From assembly GCF_963966145.1 (NCBI RefSeq), contig NC_091051.1:12152001-12216000 (forward strand): a stretch of 64,000 bases of DNA, read 5' to 3'. The notes below the pieces were generated by a model. It saw only the letters and a list, made by a program, of their open reading frames with translations, did no database searches and was not told where the DNA came from. Below, in pieces: positions 35,201 to 46,680 of this stretch. This stretch comes from Tenebrio molitor. Taxonomy: Eukaryota; Arthropoda; Insecta; Coleoptera; Tenebrionidae. The position numbers and the translations under genes were made by a program. Every line of letters begins with the position of its first letter. Position 1 is the stretch's first letter.

Positions 35201-37096
35201 CTAAGAATTTGGTCTACCTTAATGTATTATCATTGAATTAATGCTAAATAGATAAACATCGCAGTGTTTATCAAGGGCGTAAGATAAATATAAGATAGTG
35301 TTCGCATAAAATTCAGCTGTTGAGTCTGTAACGCTTCCGAACTAATTAAAATGATGTTGTGAGTTAATTAACAGTTATTTTTCCAAAATTAAACTATTCA
35401 GCTTTTAAATAACGCAATTAAAACTCTGAAATTTGTTAAATTAGTGCTTCACGACATAAAGTACTAATATCATACTGTCTCTCATTGAGTCGATTCATCG
35501 AGTGTTTTGAGTCAATTATGAACATTTTAATTTTCCCGAACGGATGTAGCCTCTATTGACTTGGCACATTTCCGGAGGAAATTCAAAAGCAATAAGTTGA
35601 AACGCTAGTCACCTTTTACATCCACCAACCTAACCTGAAAAAATATCTCCAACAGCATTATCTACACATATTTTTTCGCAAGTAAACATCACGCCTCTTT
35701 GGGTAAACCAAGTTGGATTTGGAACCGAGGGCGGAGTGCATGTTTTAAAAATTTTATTCTACAAACATTTTCACGCGATTTACCTCTTCGTGCAGACGAT
35801 GTGTCTGCCTAAATCTAATTTCGACCGGGGAAAACTCAGGTGCACAGTAAGGAGATAAAATTATATTTTTATACAACGACAAGCAAAAAAGAACAAAGTT
35901 GAGTGGGTGTCTCGAATCTCACATACTGACATCGTAAACTGATTTTCACCGAAAAAGAATGTCTCAATTTCAGTCCCTGACGAGTAAATTAATTTATGAA
36001 CGTTACCTGAAAACTCGACGATAATGTCTTTTTAATAAAGAATATTAAGACAACATTGTTTTTAAATTGGTTTTTAGAGAATGTGAGTAATGTTTTAGGT
36101 TTCACGTCTTTTAAATAAGTATTTATCGTTTCAAAATCTCAAACATGCTGATATTAACTTAAAATGTTTCGCTTCTCCTTTATTAAATAAAAGGAATACA
36201 GTTCACACTTATTTTCACTCTCGTTTGGTCGACTGGTGCGTAAAAAAGCTTTTATTTTTCACTTTAGTATAATTGCATGATAACTCCTAGGATACGAAAT
36301 ACGTAAACATGTCCATAACAACCGGGGAATAATAACAGGGCGTAATAAGAATAAGCGGGCGTAATAAGAATAAGCGGGCGTAATGAATTCATAACGCCCT
36401 CATCAATTCATAATTGCAAAGATGCCAATTTTTTTTTTTTAATGACACGTATAGTGAAAAATAAAATCTTGTATGCACCACGGCGTCACCGAATGATTAC
36501 GCCCATCGAACGATATCCATCTCTCGGGCTAAAGCCCTCGAGCTGGATTCATCGTTCTCCGGGCGTAATCATCGTTGTAACGCCCTTGGTGCATAAATAG
36601 CTATTAAACAAGTACGAACAAAATCAAATCTACTGAAGTAGAAACATATTCTTCATGATCATTGTTACGTTTTATTTTGCTTTTGACTGAGTAAATAGTA
36701 AAATTAGAAAAATCTTTGTAACCACATCACAATTGGTAGGGCTAGTTTCTTGTAAAATTTGCACATCGTTCCAAATAGAAATATGTTTTAATGAAGTAAG
36801 TGTTGAAAGGACGAGGTGCAGATTTCAGTTTCTGTTTAGAAACAGTGTGCTGCAAGTAGAGGTCGCTGTGTTACGTGTTAGAGTAGCTGTAACTGTTTGA
36901 TGTGGTTGTAAGCGATTTCTAATTTCCTTCCAGACGTTCTTCCTTAATTTACCTTTTCAGACGAGCCTGCGTAAGAAGAGGAGGAAACTGCGACCATCGA
37001 CCAAACGACTGCTGCTACAACAGCTCATGTAGATGTAATTTGTGGGGATCCAACTGCAGATGTCAACGAATGGGACTGTTCCAGAAGTGGGGCTAA
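23217..37096 (+). CDS. Agatoxin-like peptide (ALP) neuropeptide precursor, 3 coding exons
   Basis: Exons 23217-23310, 30527-30596 and 36961-37096 join in phase to 300 nt, a 99-aa precursor. Exon 1 encodes a signal peptide (about 1-25, ending around GATA|G). The acidic propeptide runs across exon 2 and ends in a dibasic K55-R56 site formed across the exon 2/3 junction. The rest (57-99) is a mature peptide with eight cysteines spaced C-x6-C-x6-CC-x4-C-x-C-x6-C-x-C, an inhibitor cystine knot pattern. It ends KWG-stop, so the Gly should be converted to a C-terminal Trp amide. This architecture matches the insect neuroendocrine peptides named for resemblance to spider agatoxins. In insects they are reported as endogenous neuropeptides, not venom. 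The introns are 7.2 and 6.4 kb with GTGAGT donors and TTTCAG acceptors. No long ORF reveals the gene, since its exons are 70-136 nt. Confidence 0.92.
24471..24691. mobile_element. Small inverted-repeat element in ALP intron 1
   Basis: The left arm (TGAAAACTTTTATGTGGCAA, then AAGGTCTTTTTAA about 40 bp further) is mirrored at the right (AGACCTTTTAAAAAATACAA then TGTTGCCATTTAAAGTTTTT). About 220 bp; arms about 60 bp and diverged. Confidence 0.5.
24821..25533. mobile_element. DNA element with perfect 31-bp terminal inverted repeats, ALP intron 1
   Basis: 24821-24851 and 25503-25533 are exact inverse copies beginning TATACTCCATTCTTTATCTT. Total length is 713 bp. Internal open frames (24911-25207 plus, 25068-25250 minus) show no transposase motif. 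The perfect ends suggest recent activity of this copy compared with its neighbours. Confidence 0.75.
25551..25931. mobile_element. MITE, TTCAGAATAAGTGGCATCGC ends (second copy)
   Basis: Its ends match the element at 987-1554, and its interior starts with the same GGAAATTCAAATTTA-type sequence found, inverted, at the right end of that copy. It lies about 20 bp downstream of the 24821-25533 element. Length about 380 bp. Confidence 0.65.
32014..32206. mobile_element. MITE, best-preserved copy of the GTTGGCGTTGAAGAGTCG family
   Basis: The left arm CGGGTGTCCATTTAAATTTA followed by TCCTCAAAGTTGGCGTTGAA is mirrored at the right (CAAGGCCAACTTTGAGGATA, AATTTAAATGAGTACCCG). Length 193 bp, non-coding. 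Relatives are at 10321 (solo end), 20277, 51903 and 52528. Confidence 0.75.
33838..33945. repeat. Imperfect palindrome, ALP intron 2
   Basis: GTGTAAATTGGGCGTTTTTT is mirrored by AAAAAAAGTCCAATTTACAC. Nested inside is TTAAAACGC / GCGTTTTAA around an 11-base loop. The transcript of this strand could fold into a long hairpin within the ALP intron. Confidence 0.65.
34846..34940. repeat. Short tandem direct repeat (2 copies, ~46 bp unit)
   Basis: TTTTAAAATCTCGTTAGTAA...GAGCGTTGTTAG and an A-run are repeated at 34897 with a few substitutions. Two copies of ACTTTATCT(T/A)CCCTTGC follow directly (about 34942 and 34971). Confidence 0.65.
36338..36375. repeat. 19-bp tandem repeat
   Basis: GGGCGTAATAAGAATAAGC occurs twice head to tail, followed by a third partial GGGCGTAAT. 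The same GGCGTAAT motif reappears in the palindrome at 36471-36596. Confidence 0.7.
36471..36596. repeat. Long imperfect palindrome just before ALP exon 3
   Basis: TATGCACCACGGCG at the left pairs with CGCCCTTGGTGCATA at the right. Further in, ATGATTACGCCC pairs with GGGCGTAATCAT. The core CTCTCGGGCTAAAGCCCTCG is itself palindromic. It lies about 365 bp before the exon 3 acceptor at 36960. Confidence 0.7.
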
Positions 37097-37354
37097 ACAC
37101 CGAACGCTTAACGAGACTACAAAAAAATTCGAAGCGGTGTCGCCGGACGAGCGATCTTCTTTCATCAAAAAGAACTGATTTTTGTATTAGTGCGGAGGTC
37201 CGGCGTTGCCGCTTCGAAATTTTTTAACACCGACAATTGGCGCGTTTTAAGGATACGACTATGCATGGTTTCAGTTCCTTTGTTTAGTTTGTTTTCTTAT
37301 GGACACAAAATTCGAATCCTAGCGTTCTTTTGCGAAGTCGATAATAATTAAAAC

Positions 37355-37360
37355 AATAAA
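37355..37360 (+). terminator. Polyadenylation signal AATAAA of the ALP gene
   Basis: This is the first AATAAA after the stop codon at 37094-37096, giving a 3'UTR of about 280 nt. A second overlapping-type AATAAA follows at 37363-37368. Confidence 0.5.
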
Positions 37361-37572
37361 AAAATAAACGAATTCAATTTATTTTTGATACTTTGAGTAT
37401 ATACAGCGTTATAGTTTTGATGCTTCTTTAAATTTGTTCTCGGTTTCGTGATGTTGTCATCGACATCTTTTGACAACGACATTTTACGAATAGAAGAAAG
37501 ATTTCTGTGTGCGAAAAATTCCAAGAAATTCCGCACAAATTATCGAATCGAAGTATCGATGCTACGTTAACG

Positions 37573-37821
37573 GCGACATCTGGTGGTGACACGGGCGATG
37601 GCATTTCGTGGTTTGTGCCGAGTTTCAAAATCAGCTGCTCTCCCATTAAAGGTTTTTCCAGCCACACCCTTAATGGGAATGCATGTCTGAGATTATCTTA
37701 GGTCATTTCTATAATATGATACTATATTGTAATTATGTATGTATGTATAGATGTAATGTCATTATTACGGCGACATCTGTAGTGATAGTGATACAACTGC
37801 AGATCCAGCGCCATCTAACAT
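37573..37821 (-). promoter_or_regulatory. Cluster of three CTCF-like motifs
   Basis: On the minus strand, 37573-37586 reads CCACCAGATGTCGC, one base off the CTCF consensus CCASYAGRKGGCRS. 37808-37821 reads with a perfect core TAGATGGCGC. 37770-37784 is a weaker third copy (TACAGATGTCGC). All three point the same way. Motif matches alone do not prove binding. Confidence 0.3.
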
Positions 37822-38503
37822 TGTTGTTAGTGATTTGAATCCTATATAAATATGTTTCTATGTGAAAGGGTACAACATTCAAATGATTCTGTCAATACTA
37901 AATATATCAATTGGCCTAATATCGACTTTTACTCATCACCCTCCCCTAAAATCATCTTTTCAATATTTTTTCTTAAATAAATAAATCAACAAGTAAAATG
38001 TGAGTTTTTCTGTTAGTTTTAAGAAAAATCAAATGAAGAGGATCGATTGTGCCTGATTTTTTAAACAGGTAGTAACGTCAAGAGAAATTTCCACTTTGTC
38101 AACGTCAACAAAAAGGGTGAAACTAACACTTGTAGGTGTTTCGAAATAAATGAGAGGCCACGCTAGGACTAGGACAATAATAAAAAGGCGAACAACCGCT
38201 ATTATATAACGAACGTGTCAGGATATTATTTAAGGGTTTCCATTTGTACTTTTTACCATTACGTGTAGGTAATTGTTGCACTGTTCGAGGAAAAAAGAAA
38301 TTAAAACGAAAATTACAAGCCTCAACGATATTGCCTATCAAATGCTTTTCAATATGCCCTTTTACATTGTAAGCAAATTTGCAATTTCAATCCTATTTTC
38401 AAATGTTAGTGGAACCAACACACCCAAAAAAATCCCTGTTTATTTTTTGCACAATTATTTAATGTCAAGTACATAATAAATGCAAAATAGAAAAAATAAT
38501 ATA
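37822..38503. other. Intergenic DNA, nothing recognised
   Basis: AT-rich with short frames only (38123-38341 minus, 38273-38476 plus), which overlap and carry no motif. Confidence 0.35.
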
Positions 38504-38976
38504 CAGGGTGTCTCAAAATCCGCGAATTTCGAATTCAGAGCGTTGTAGGGGATCACTTCAGTAGTCCAAATATGGAAATTAAAAAAAATCGGGACTCCCC
38601 CCACAAAGATACATTGGTCTGAAGGTGCACTCTTTGAAGTGCGTTTTCTTCAAATACAGGCTGAAAAGTTTGGTGTTTATTGTTATTTATGGTGTAGATG
38701 ATTGTGGAAAATAATAACGTAAAACAATTTTTTAAAGAATAGCTTTACTTTGGAATAAAAAAATCTTAAATTTTTGTAATTTTTCTTAAAAATGGAACGG
38801 CAACGTAGCTAGAACTAGAATAGTATTTTGTCACTGTAGATATGACGGTTGCTATGTATTGAACAAAATTAAAGTGCTTATATCTTCTTCAGGAAGAGCG
38901 ATTTTTTTTTCGAGCTCCACTGGGTCCTTCCGTACCACGCTCTGAATTCGGAATTCGCGAATTTTGAGACACTCTG
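38504..38976. mobile_element. MITE, CAGGGTGTCTCAAAATCCGC ends, TA target site
   Basis: About 42-bp arms: left CAGGGTGTCTCAAAATCCGC, right its inverse ending TTTTGAGACACTCTG. TA flanks both (38502-38503, 38977-38978). The length is 473 bp. It shares the CAGGGTGTCTCAAAA tip with 21353-21682 but the rest differs. Confidence 0.75.
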
Positions 38977-38978
38977 TA

Positions 38979-41533
38979 GTATGTTACTTTTACAAGATAT
39001 ATTGCTGCACTCGTTCCTTTTATACTCAAACAACTCGTGCGCCAATATAGCTCTTATAACAGTATCAGTAATAATCAGTATCATAATATACTATTTCAAT
39101 ATTGAAAGAATATTTTAAATAATCAATCAATCGGATAAAACATTATTGAGCTGTTTTTGATTTGAAACTTTACGTAATCATTATTAGACACATGTCAGCC
39201 ACACAGCTTTATTTCTTTTTATATATCGTTCATTAATTATTATTTGAAAATTTTCCAATATTGTTTTACGATTATTTTTCCATTTTATGGAAATTTAAGC
39301 ACCTGGAAAGCTGAAATGTTTTTGACAACCTGTTGAATCAGTTCAAGACGTCTTGATATGTTTCTCAATTGTCTGAACGTCTTCGTACTTTCCTATTGTA
39401 CGAAATATAAATCAAAAAGTACATAATTAAGTGTCAAGTAAACATTTCATTTTTGGCCTGTTTTAATTATAATTTAATTCAGAAATACCAGCGATCTGAG
39501 CGACATCAAATACAGCGTGGGAGAGCTGTAGGATAATTTTTTAAGCGGCAATTAATAATAATTAAGTGTTTTATTTGGACGAGCTTCGCGTTCGCTACTC
39601 TTGACTTAATTGCAAGGTTGCTCGACGTTATAATGTTGGAAAAAAGACTTCGTACAAACTTTACCCGTACCTACTCTTAATCCACAAAAGCTCCGAAGTT
39701 TTTAAAATTCATCAAAGTTGTCTTAAAACAACAATCATTAGCAAAATATGAATTAGTTCAGGTCGAGAGTTAGTAAAAAGTAAAAAGTGTTTTATTTTGT
39801 TGTGCTCCAGTCTCGACTTTTTGCAGCACGTCCCGTGAAGAAGAAAAATTGTCGCTGGCCCAAGACGTGAAGAAATTGGTTTCGTGTCAAAAGTCGCGCA
39901 ATTAGTTATATCTTGCATCGGATCGATGTCTCTAGCTCTATAATTCTAGTCCTGTCAGGACCCTCTTGATAGTGTTGCTCTATTAGAGACCCCACTTCGG
40001 TCTGTTAATTTCGCCCGTCATTAGGATAATCGGATGGGTTGAATTAATTACTGGTGGCATCAGTTGCACAACGAAATTCCCAGATTAGGACTGTCTCTTC
40101 ACTGTTCCAGTGTTATTAATTTTTAAATATCAGACCCACTCGACCCGCACTTTGTCCGATGCTCAAATCCTTCGTAATGAAAATTTCTGCGTGCTCGTCG
40201 CACCGAAAGTAATAAAATCTCGACGGTGGACGTCACCATAATGGCTTCTCCTCGAATTAAAAAGATAATGTAATCGATTGAAACTGAATCTGCAAACAGC
40301 ATTATTAAATCAATAAGCTACGTGACGACAGTGTGCTCGGCAATTATTTCACTTTCATGAATCATAGGTTTTATAGGCCACCAGTGCCATCATCCTAATG
40401 CAATTGTTCCAATTTTGCCACTAATTTGTTATTATATTTAAAGTATTTAAACTTTGCCCCGCGGATGTCAAGAACAATTACAGATTAGGTGTAACTGGGT
40501 CACGTAACTGATGTGCTAAACAATCGTCGTTGGTTTCTAAACTTTTCAAACTTTCGTTCACACTGCATACTCATTTTATGCTGAATTGAATTGAAGCCTT
40601 TCCAACTGGTTGGTGGTTTACGTTTATAATTGGTGCGAGAGAACTGTGAGTTTCAGACGTAGGGAAGGTCCCAGCTATTCAAAACTTGCACTAAACTATT
40701 CCGTTTTAATTAAATTATAATTATTGTGCAGCACGAGGATGTGAAAATTGTCGCCCACACAGACATTATCCTCGACTGAAATTTACTGACTGAACTGGTT
40801 CATTGTCTTCAGGAAAAGTAGTTCTTATGGTTAGGACGTGATTATGAATACTGTGTAGCGGTCGCAAATTTGTACATTATGAAAGTAGTAAAATGATATT
40901 ATGAACTGTTTTACATAAACGGATTATGAAAAGGGTAGGATAAGATTATAATATCGGCATCAAACGCGAGGTTTATGCAAAATTTATTAAATCAATGTAA
41001 TTAAAATTTCAAACTAAAATTTGTTTAATATTCAACGGTGCCCTTAACGGCTTTTAGAGTATATGACTTTTATGCTAATCCGATTTAAATTGACATATTT
41101 TGCTTTTTCGGAAACCTCATACGAATTATTTCTGAAACAAATTTGTAAAAGTAACCAAGCTAAATATTTTAAACATTACAGTTTTCGTACTCTTTATTCA
41201 TATTTTTCCTATAAATATAGTGGACTTATTATTGAAGTCATGCAGTCCAATTAGTTAATTTATTAGGCCAACGCATCTCATATGGCTATTGCAGAAAGAT
41301 ATTATTTCAGGAGGGGAAAGGTTAATACCTTTTTCATTTTTAGTTTATTCCGTAAACTTCTGTGAAACTAACATCAAGAGGTTATAATTTTCATCGGAAG
41401 AATTATCACAACAATACACTTTCGTTTGTATAAATTTCATGTTGTGGAAAATTTTCTGGATCGGAGTAAGAGTTACTGTCATAAAGCTAATCTTGGATAA
41501 TTTTCTCATTTTAAAATTAAACTTAATAGTTAT
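38979..41533. other. Intergenic DNA, some stretches richer in G+C
   Basis: No gene found. The part from about 39800 to 40800 is less AT-rich than its surroundings and lacks obvious repeats, as conserved non-coding DNA often does. Alignment to relatives would be needed to say more. Open frame 39712-39918 (minus) has no motif. Confidence 0.3.
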
Positions 41534-41650
41534 TTGGATCACTAGTCCAGAAAATGATATTTTGCGAGTGTGAGTGGTATTGCGTAGCCAAGGCGCCTAG
41601 CCGAGGGCCAACACGAGCACTCGCAAAACATTTTCTGGACGTGTAATCCA
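41534..41650. repeat. Long imperfect palindrome with CG-rich core
   Basis: TTGGATCACTAGTCCAGAAA pairs with TTTCTGGACGTGTAATCCA, and TTTTGCGAGTG pairs with CACTCGCAAAA. The core contains AGCCAAGGCGCCTAGCCGAG. It stands out strongly from the AT-rich flanks. Confidence 0.7.
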
Positions 41651-42010
41651 CAAAATTTTTCATGCCGACAAGTTTAGATCATTTTTAAAAAGTAAAAAAT
41701 TATTATTAATTAATTCAACCAAAGTAACTTCTATGTCAGACTTTGTTGAAATTTAACAATCAATGCTGCCAACCCATTCTCTCGCGACTTTTTAACTAAG
41801 GTCATTTTTGTATGTACTAGGCCGGGAATTTAATTTTGAATCATGCAAAACCGTCGATAACGGCCGACGGCATGAAAAAATGATTTTCACAATCATCTTA
41901 AGCAAAAGGATCTAAATCAGCATTAGCAGCCAATTCTTATACTTTTTTCTGAATAAATGCCCTCTTTATGATAAAATGTGAAACAAAAGTAGCAACTATT
42001 GGAACATATA

Positions 42011-42767
42011 CAGTAAGGAACAAAATTTATAATTGCGTTATTTAATGTTTTCAAGCAAAACGCTCAGACAGGTCAATTTTATTTCGAAAAATGTCATCCT
42101 GTGTCGTGCAATTTGTTTAAGTGACGTCATTGGTTTCTGCGCAATGACGTCATCACCAATTTTTTGAAATGACAACCCCACTTTTTTCTTCTCTTTCTGA
42201 TAGACCTTCCTACTACCTAAACGATGAATGAAAAAAGTTGCTACTTTACACAACAATTTTTTCGAGAAAGGACAAATTTTACTTCAAAAATTTAATTTAA
42301 TTTTGAATGTAAAAATTTTAATTAACCTCAAACAAAAACAAATAATCATCTAAAGTTAACAATAAAATTTAACGTTGAATTTTTTTTTTGTGCACTGCGC
42401 TCAATAATGTCAGGGCTGTTTGTTCCATTCAGCGCGAATTCTCTTGGTCTATTAAAATAAACCTTCTATTTTAAATATACCTATACAAAAAAAAATTACA
42501 TTAAAAGTTAAATTAAATTTTTGAAGTAAAATTTGTCATTTTCCCAAAAAAATCGTTATGATAATAGGGAGGTCTATCAGAAAGTGAAGAAAAAAGTGGG
42601 AGTTCTCATTTAAAAAAAGTGATGATGACGTCATTGCGCAAAAACCAATGACGCCATTTAAACAAATTGCATGTCATAAGATGGCATTTTTGTAAATAAA
42701 ATTGACCTGTGCGAGCGTTTTGCTTGAAAACATTAAATAACGCAATTATAAATTTTGTTTCTTACTT
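42011..42767. mobile_element. Fold-back DNA element with ~270-300 bp arms, TA target site
   Basis: Arms 42011-42309 and 42498-42767 are inverse copies, starting CAGTAAGGAACAAAATTTAT on the left; TA flanks both ends (42009-42010, 42768-42769). The unpaired middle is under 200 bp, so there is no room for a transposase. The arms carry TGACGTCAT palindromes: 42122-42130 and 42145-42153 on the left, 42626-42634 on the right with a decayed partner. Confidence 0.8.
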
Positions 42768-42769
42768 TA

Positions 42770-45700
42770 TCGTCACATTGTAGATTCAGTAAAAAGGGTT
42801 TCAAAATCACAGAAACCATTACTGATAGTAAATTCAATAAAAATACAAAAATATGTACATAGTTATAATGACAGAAATAGATTCACTATACAAATTACAA
42901 TGCTTCATCTGGTAAAATATTACCTAAAATACTTTACTACCTCAAGAAAATATCACAAAATAACACATAATAAGTACGTACTGCCTCGTAAAACTGACAG
43001 TTGCAATTTCCCATAATGGGGCATTATAACCCCGTTAGCCGTTAGACTGGATGGTTTATAGTTTCTAATTTTGTAAATATTTATATTTTTCTGGTATAAA
43101 TATCTTTCTCTCTTCTGCTTCGTCTTTTTTCTACTTTTTATTTGCTAATTATAAATAAATTCTTATTTAATAAAGATAATAACACTTTATTAACTTGAAA
43201 GAACATTCAGAAATATTATTATCTTTAGAATACCACAGCAGAATTTATGGTTGCCGCTCCATATAAAAAAACATCAAAATGATGTGAATAAGTTCACACA
43301 TAGGAGTTAAATTGGGTGCAAAACAACTCAATATTTCTGGATTCAAACGTTAATTTAACAAAAATAAATAAAACCCTTATCACCGCACTTTTCATCTAAA
43401 AAATGACAGTAACAGCGACAAAAATTTACAGTTCACATGAAAGCGGCAAAAATTTCATAACATGGGCATGGCCTGCTTCGACTACAATCATTTATAATAA
43501 CATTAATAACCCTGTATATTAATCATTCATAAGGATCGATAGGGTTTTCATGTGACTCTGACGGGTCCAATTATAAAACTATAACATTCACCAAATCAAC
43601 GTAGCGGCATTTTGTATTTTTACATGCTATTGTAGTATTATTATTATCTTGAATTTTTGCTAGCGCCGTTCGTTGCTAACAACGGATTGAATATCAAAGA
43701 ATGTGGACGTAGGGCATTTTACGTTTCCTTTGTGCCAATTTCATCACAATATCATATCATAAATAATATGTACCTTTTTGCTAAGATATTTTTCAGATAA
43801 ATTTACTGCCCCTCGATAATTGCTGATAATTTAAATCTTATGATTTTACAGCGTCACATGAAAATCCCATATTATACACAAAAAAAAAATCACTGAAGTT
43901 GAGAGAACTTAAAAGTACTCTTTATAGCATTGTTGGATATAATATTTCTAAATTGTGACAAAAACTCAAGCTCTTTCAGAAACAAATCCCTTCATTTTCC
44001 AATAATAATGTTTAAAAATAGAGCTGAAATTTCTTGTTACTGGCAGCTGATGTGAATTATGTCTACATCATAACTGGCTAATGCAATTACATTGGTTACA
44101 GTTGTGGTTAGTCCTGTCTCATGAATTGTAAAGATGCTACAATTATTATCAGCGCAGAGAACAAATTATTGAATGCGATGTAATTATGGTCTTAACTCTT
44201 AACAAATAAAAACGTAAAGCTTCAGGAGAATTAATTGCTATTGATCAATACATAATATTTTCTACTAAGAAGAAGATAGCTTTTTAGAAACATTTTTACT
44301 TATTATGACTGCTTAACAACGTACTGCTAAGCTGTTCCGTGAATTTTGGGGCACCTTAAAATGTGTTTTTTTTTTAATTTTCTAATTTTTATGTTAATAT
44401 TCCATGCAACTTCATTTATTCCTCCAATTCTTTACTTTATTCTCATACAGGTAATTTCTTTCTTTCTGATAAATATTTTTACACTTTTAGTGTCGTTGAG
44501 TTTATGAACATCTGCAACACGTTCCTTACAGCCCCACTTTATATTTTCTAGGTGTCAAGAAAGTTATGTTCAAAATAAAGCCATAACAATTTTTTACGGT
44601 CAGAAATAACCGCAGACAGTTTTGTGGAATTATATTTTTCTTTTAATAATAAAATGGAAACCTTATCAACGATCCCCATTCACTGGTCCTCTGGGACAGA
44701 ATAAAAAGCGAAAATTGACATTGTTAATATTAGCCTCGACAGAAATAGCATGATTCAAGTGAAACATCTTATTTAAAATAAATATAATATCACAAGAATG
44801 TAACATTTTATGTTTTGTGCTGTTAATAATTTTTTATCTGGGATTCCGCAACCCCAATAGGAAATTTTTAATCTTTCAACAACAAAACTAGTGATGCCTC
44901 GTCTTACCTTAATTGACAAAACTTTGCGTAAATTACCAATAAAAACCTCCAAACGTTAGGGTTTTAGTGTAAGAATCCCCCTTTCGAAGTTATAAATCTA
45001 CACAAAGACTTCGAAGCTCTCAGGTTGTTTTATTGGTTGCCGACATTAGAGAATTGCGGAAATCCTTGCCGGTGCAACTACCAAGAATGCGTACACGTGA
45101 TGGAATAAATAGCTTGTTCAAATTAGAAATTACAAAGTATAATTTAAAACTGGCATCGTTTACTCATTGCTCTCGAACTGTGGACAAACCCTATGAATAT
45201 TTATGAGTATTTCAACGTTCGGAGGGTGTGGTTGCGTTGTTAAGAACGTGCACGTCTAGATCACCATCAATTGCAGAAGAATCCCTCAAACTTGTGCTAG
45301 AAACGCCCACGCAGAAAAGGAAATGGGTGGCTCATCATCTCTTAATCGTCAATTTAATTATCTAACACTGCCATGTAGAGATTTGCTGTTGGTGAGAAGT
45401 GAATGTTCACAACCTTGGCGAATTAAAGTCAGTGACCTATGAATATCGAACGTTGGATCTCTAGGACTTTCACGCCATTTTGTCTTCTCGAACTGTTGAA
45501 TTTCAGGTGCAAAGCCGGTAAACAGTCGGTGCAAAACGCAGCGGATAAAATGAAACAAATACATTTCAAAACAAACATCTCTGGGCAGGAAAACAAGTTC
45601 GCGAATCGTGCAGGAGGATAAGGATATCAGCGAGAGATCTTACTGTCATGTTAAAAATAGACGCTTGAACTGAAAAAACCGGTAAAACAAATTGTAACCG

Positions 45701-45937
45701 CTTTTTTAAAAACATGCCTCTCATCTCATGCTTAATTTTGTCAAGAATCTTTCGGTTTTTTGGGACGATTGATTGAAGCAGAAATGTTTTTGGTCAACCA
45801 CATTGAAAAACGTTGCAGAATATATACTTTTCGAAGAAATCTGCTCATGTTTGTATAAGATATAGCTTGCTAAGATTAGAATTCACACAATAGACTGTCC
45901 AACAAGACGTCCAGAGCTAATTTCCATGTAACATAAT
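42770..45937. other. Intergenic DNA with one repeat fragment
   Basis: 43248-43512 is a diverged copy of the interior of the 987-1554 element (shared GAATTTATGGTTGCCGCTCC-type start, shared CATGGGCATGGCCTGCTTCG near 43462). Elsewhere I see no gene, and frames at 45358-45621 on both strands are mutual shadows. Confidence 0.4.
43248..43512. repeat. Fragment of the 987-1554 repeat interior
   Basis: It matches 1198-1425 over about 200 bp, with an insertion near 43275-43320. It ends in AACCCTGTATA, as does the copy at 1411-1423, which suggests a shared element boundary. Confidence 0.6.
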
Positions 45938-46305
45938 ATCGGGCGTTCAAATGAAATCCTGGGCTGGGAAGGCGTTGGAAACCGTCAATTGTTGTGCTTT
46001 TTTAAAGCGTAGATTAACTGGAGAATGTTGACAGCTAACCTAAAATTTCGAGCCAAAAAATTTTTCTTTTTTTTCTTTCTTTGCAATGTTTTACATCAAA
46101 AATAGAAAACGTAACGATTCCTATTCTCGAAGCAAATATCTAAGGGCACCCTTTGCTGAAAACAAACATGTTCAATTATGTCCCGATTAAACATAAACAA
46201 ATGTCATTCGTGTCAAACGGCGGGAAATTCAAACTTTACACTGTTCTAAATGGTTTAATTTTTCCAACGCCTACTCAGCCCAGGATTTCATTTGAACGCC
46301 CGATA
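45938..46305. mobile_element. MITE, ATCGGGCGTTCAAATGAAAT ends
   Basis: About 44-bp arms: ATCGGGCGTTCAAATGAAAT with CCTGGGCTGGG after it, mirrored at 46262-46304. Length about 368 bp. A 99-codon frame at 46153-46452 runs out of the element into flanking DNA and is not a gene. Confidence 0.75.
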
Positions 46306-46680
46306 TGTAAAGAGAATTTGGAGAATTTGTGTAAGTCAACTTCTCTTATAATGGTTAGTTCATTTCCGATTTCTTTGAGTAACAGTTGTTCGTATGTACT
46401 AAAAAGTAGTACTAGGTTTATTACTGCATGTTTGCTTGAATACAATAGATAGAACTCCTTTCACGCTAAACTGAGAGTACGTGAATCAGATATTGTGTTA
46501 ATTAAATCTATTATCACTGACAAACTGGGCTTATTTAACATAATTTATGTTAAGCATCAACAATTAAATTTAGTTCTATTGTTCAGGAATTCAGGCCACA
46601 AATACTTGTGAAATATACTTAAGTGCTAATTGTTATACATATGTATTTTTTAGCAAGGAGATATACATTAATTAATTGTA

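Larger units (their letters stand above)
30597..36960. other. Intron 2 of the agatoxin-like peptide gene
   Basis: A 6.4-kb intron. It contains the MITE at 32014-32206, palindromes at 33838-33945 and 36471-36596, a short direct repeat at 34846-34940, and a 19-bp tandem at 36338-36375. The rest is AT-rich without recognisable genes. Confidence 0.5.

Noticed and set aside
36338..36375. Short direct repeats as a CRISPR array
   Set aside because: Only two head-to-tail copies without spacers, in a eukaryotic context.
46153..46452. 99-codon open frame
   Set aside because: Starts inside the 45938-46305 element and reads through its terminal repeat into flanking DNA.
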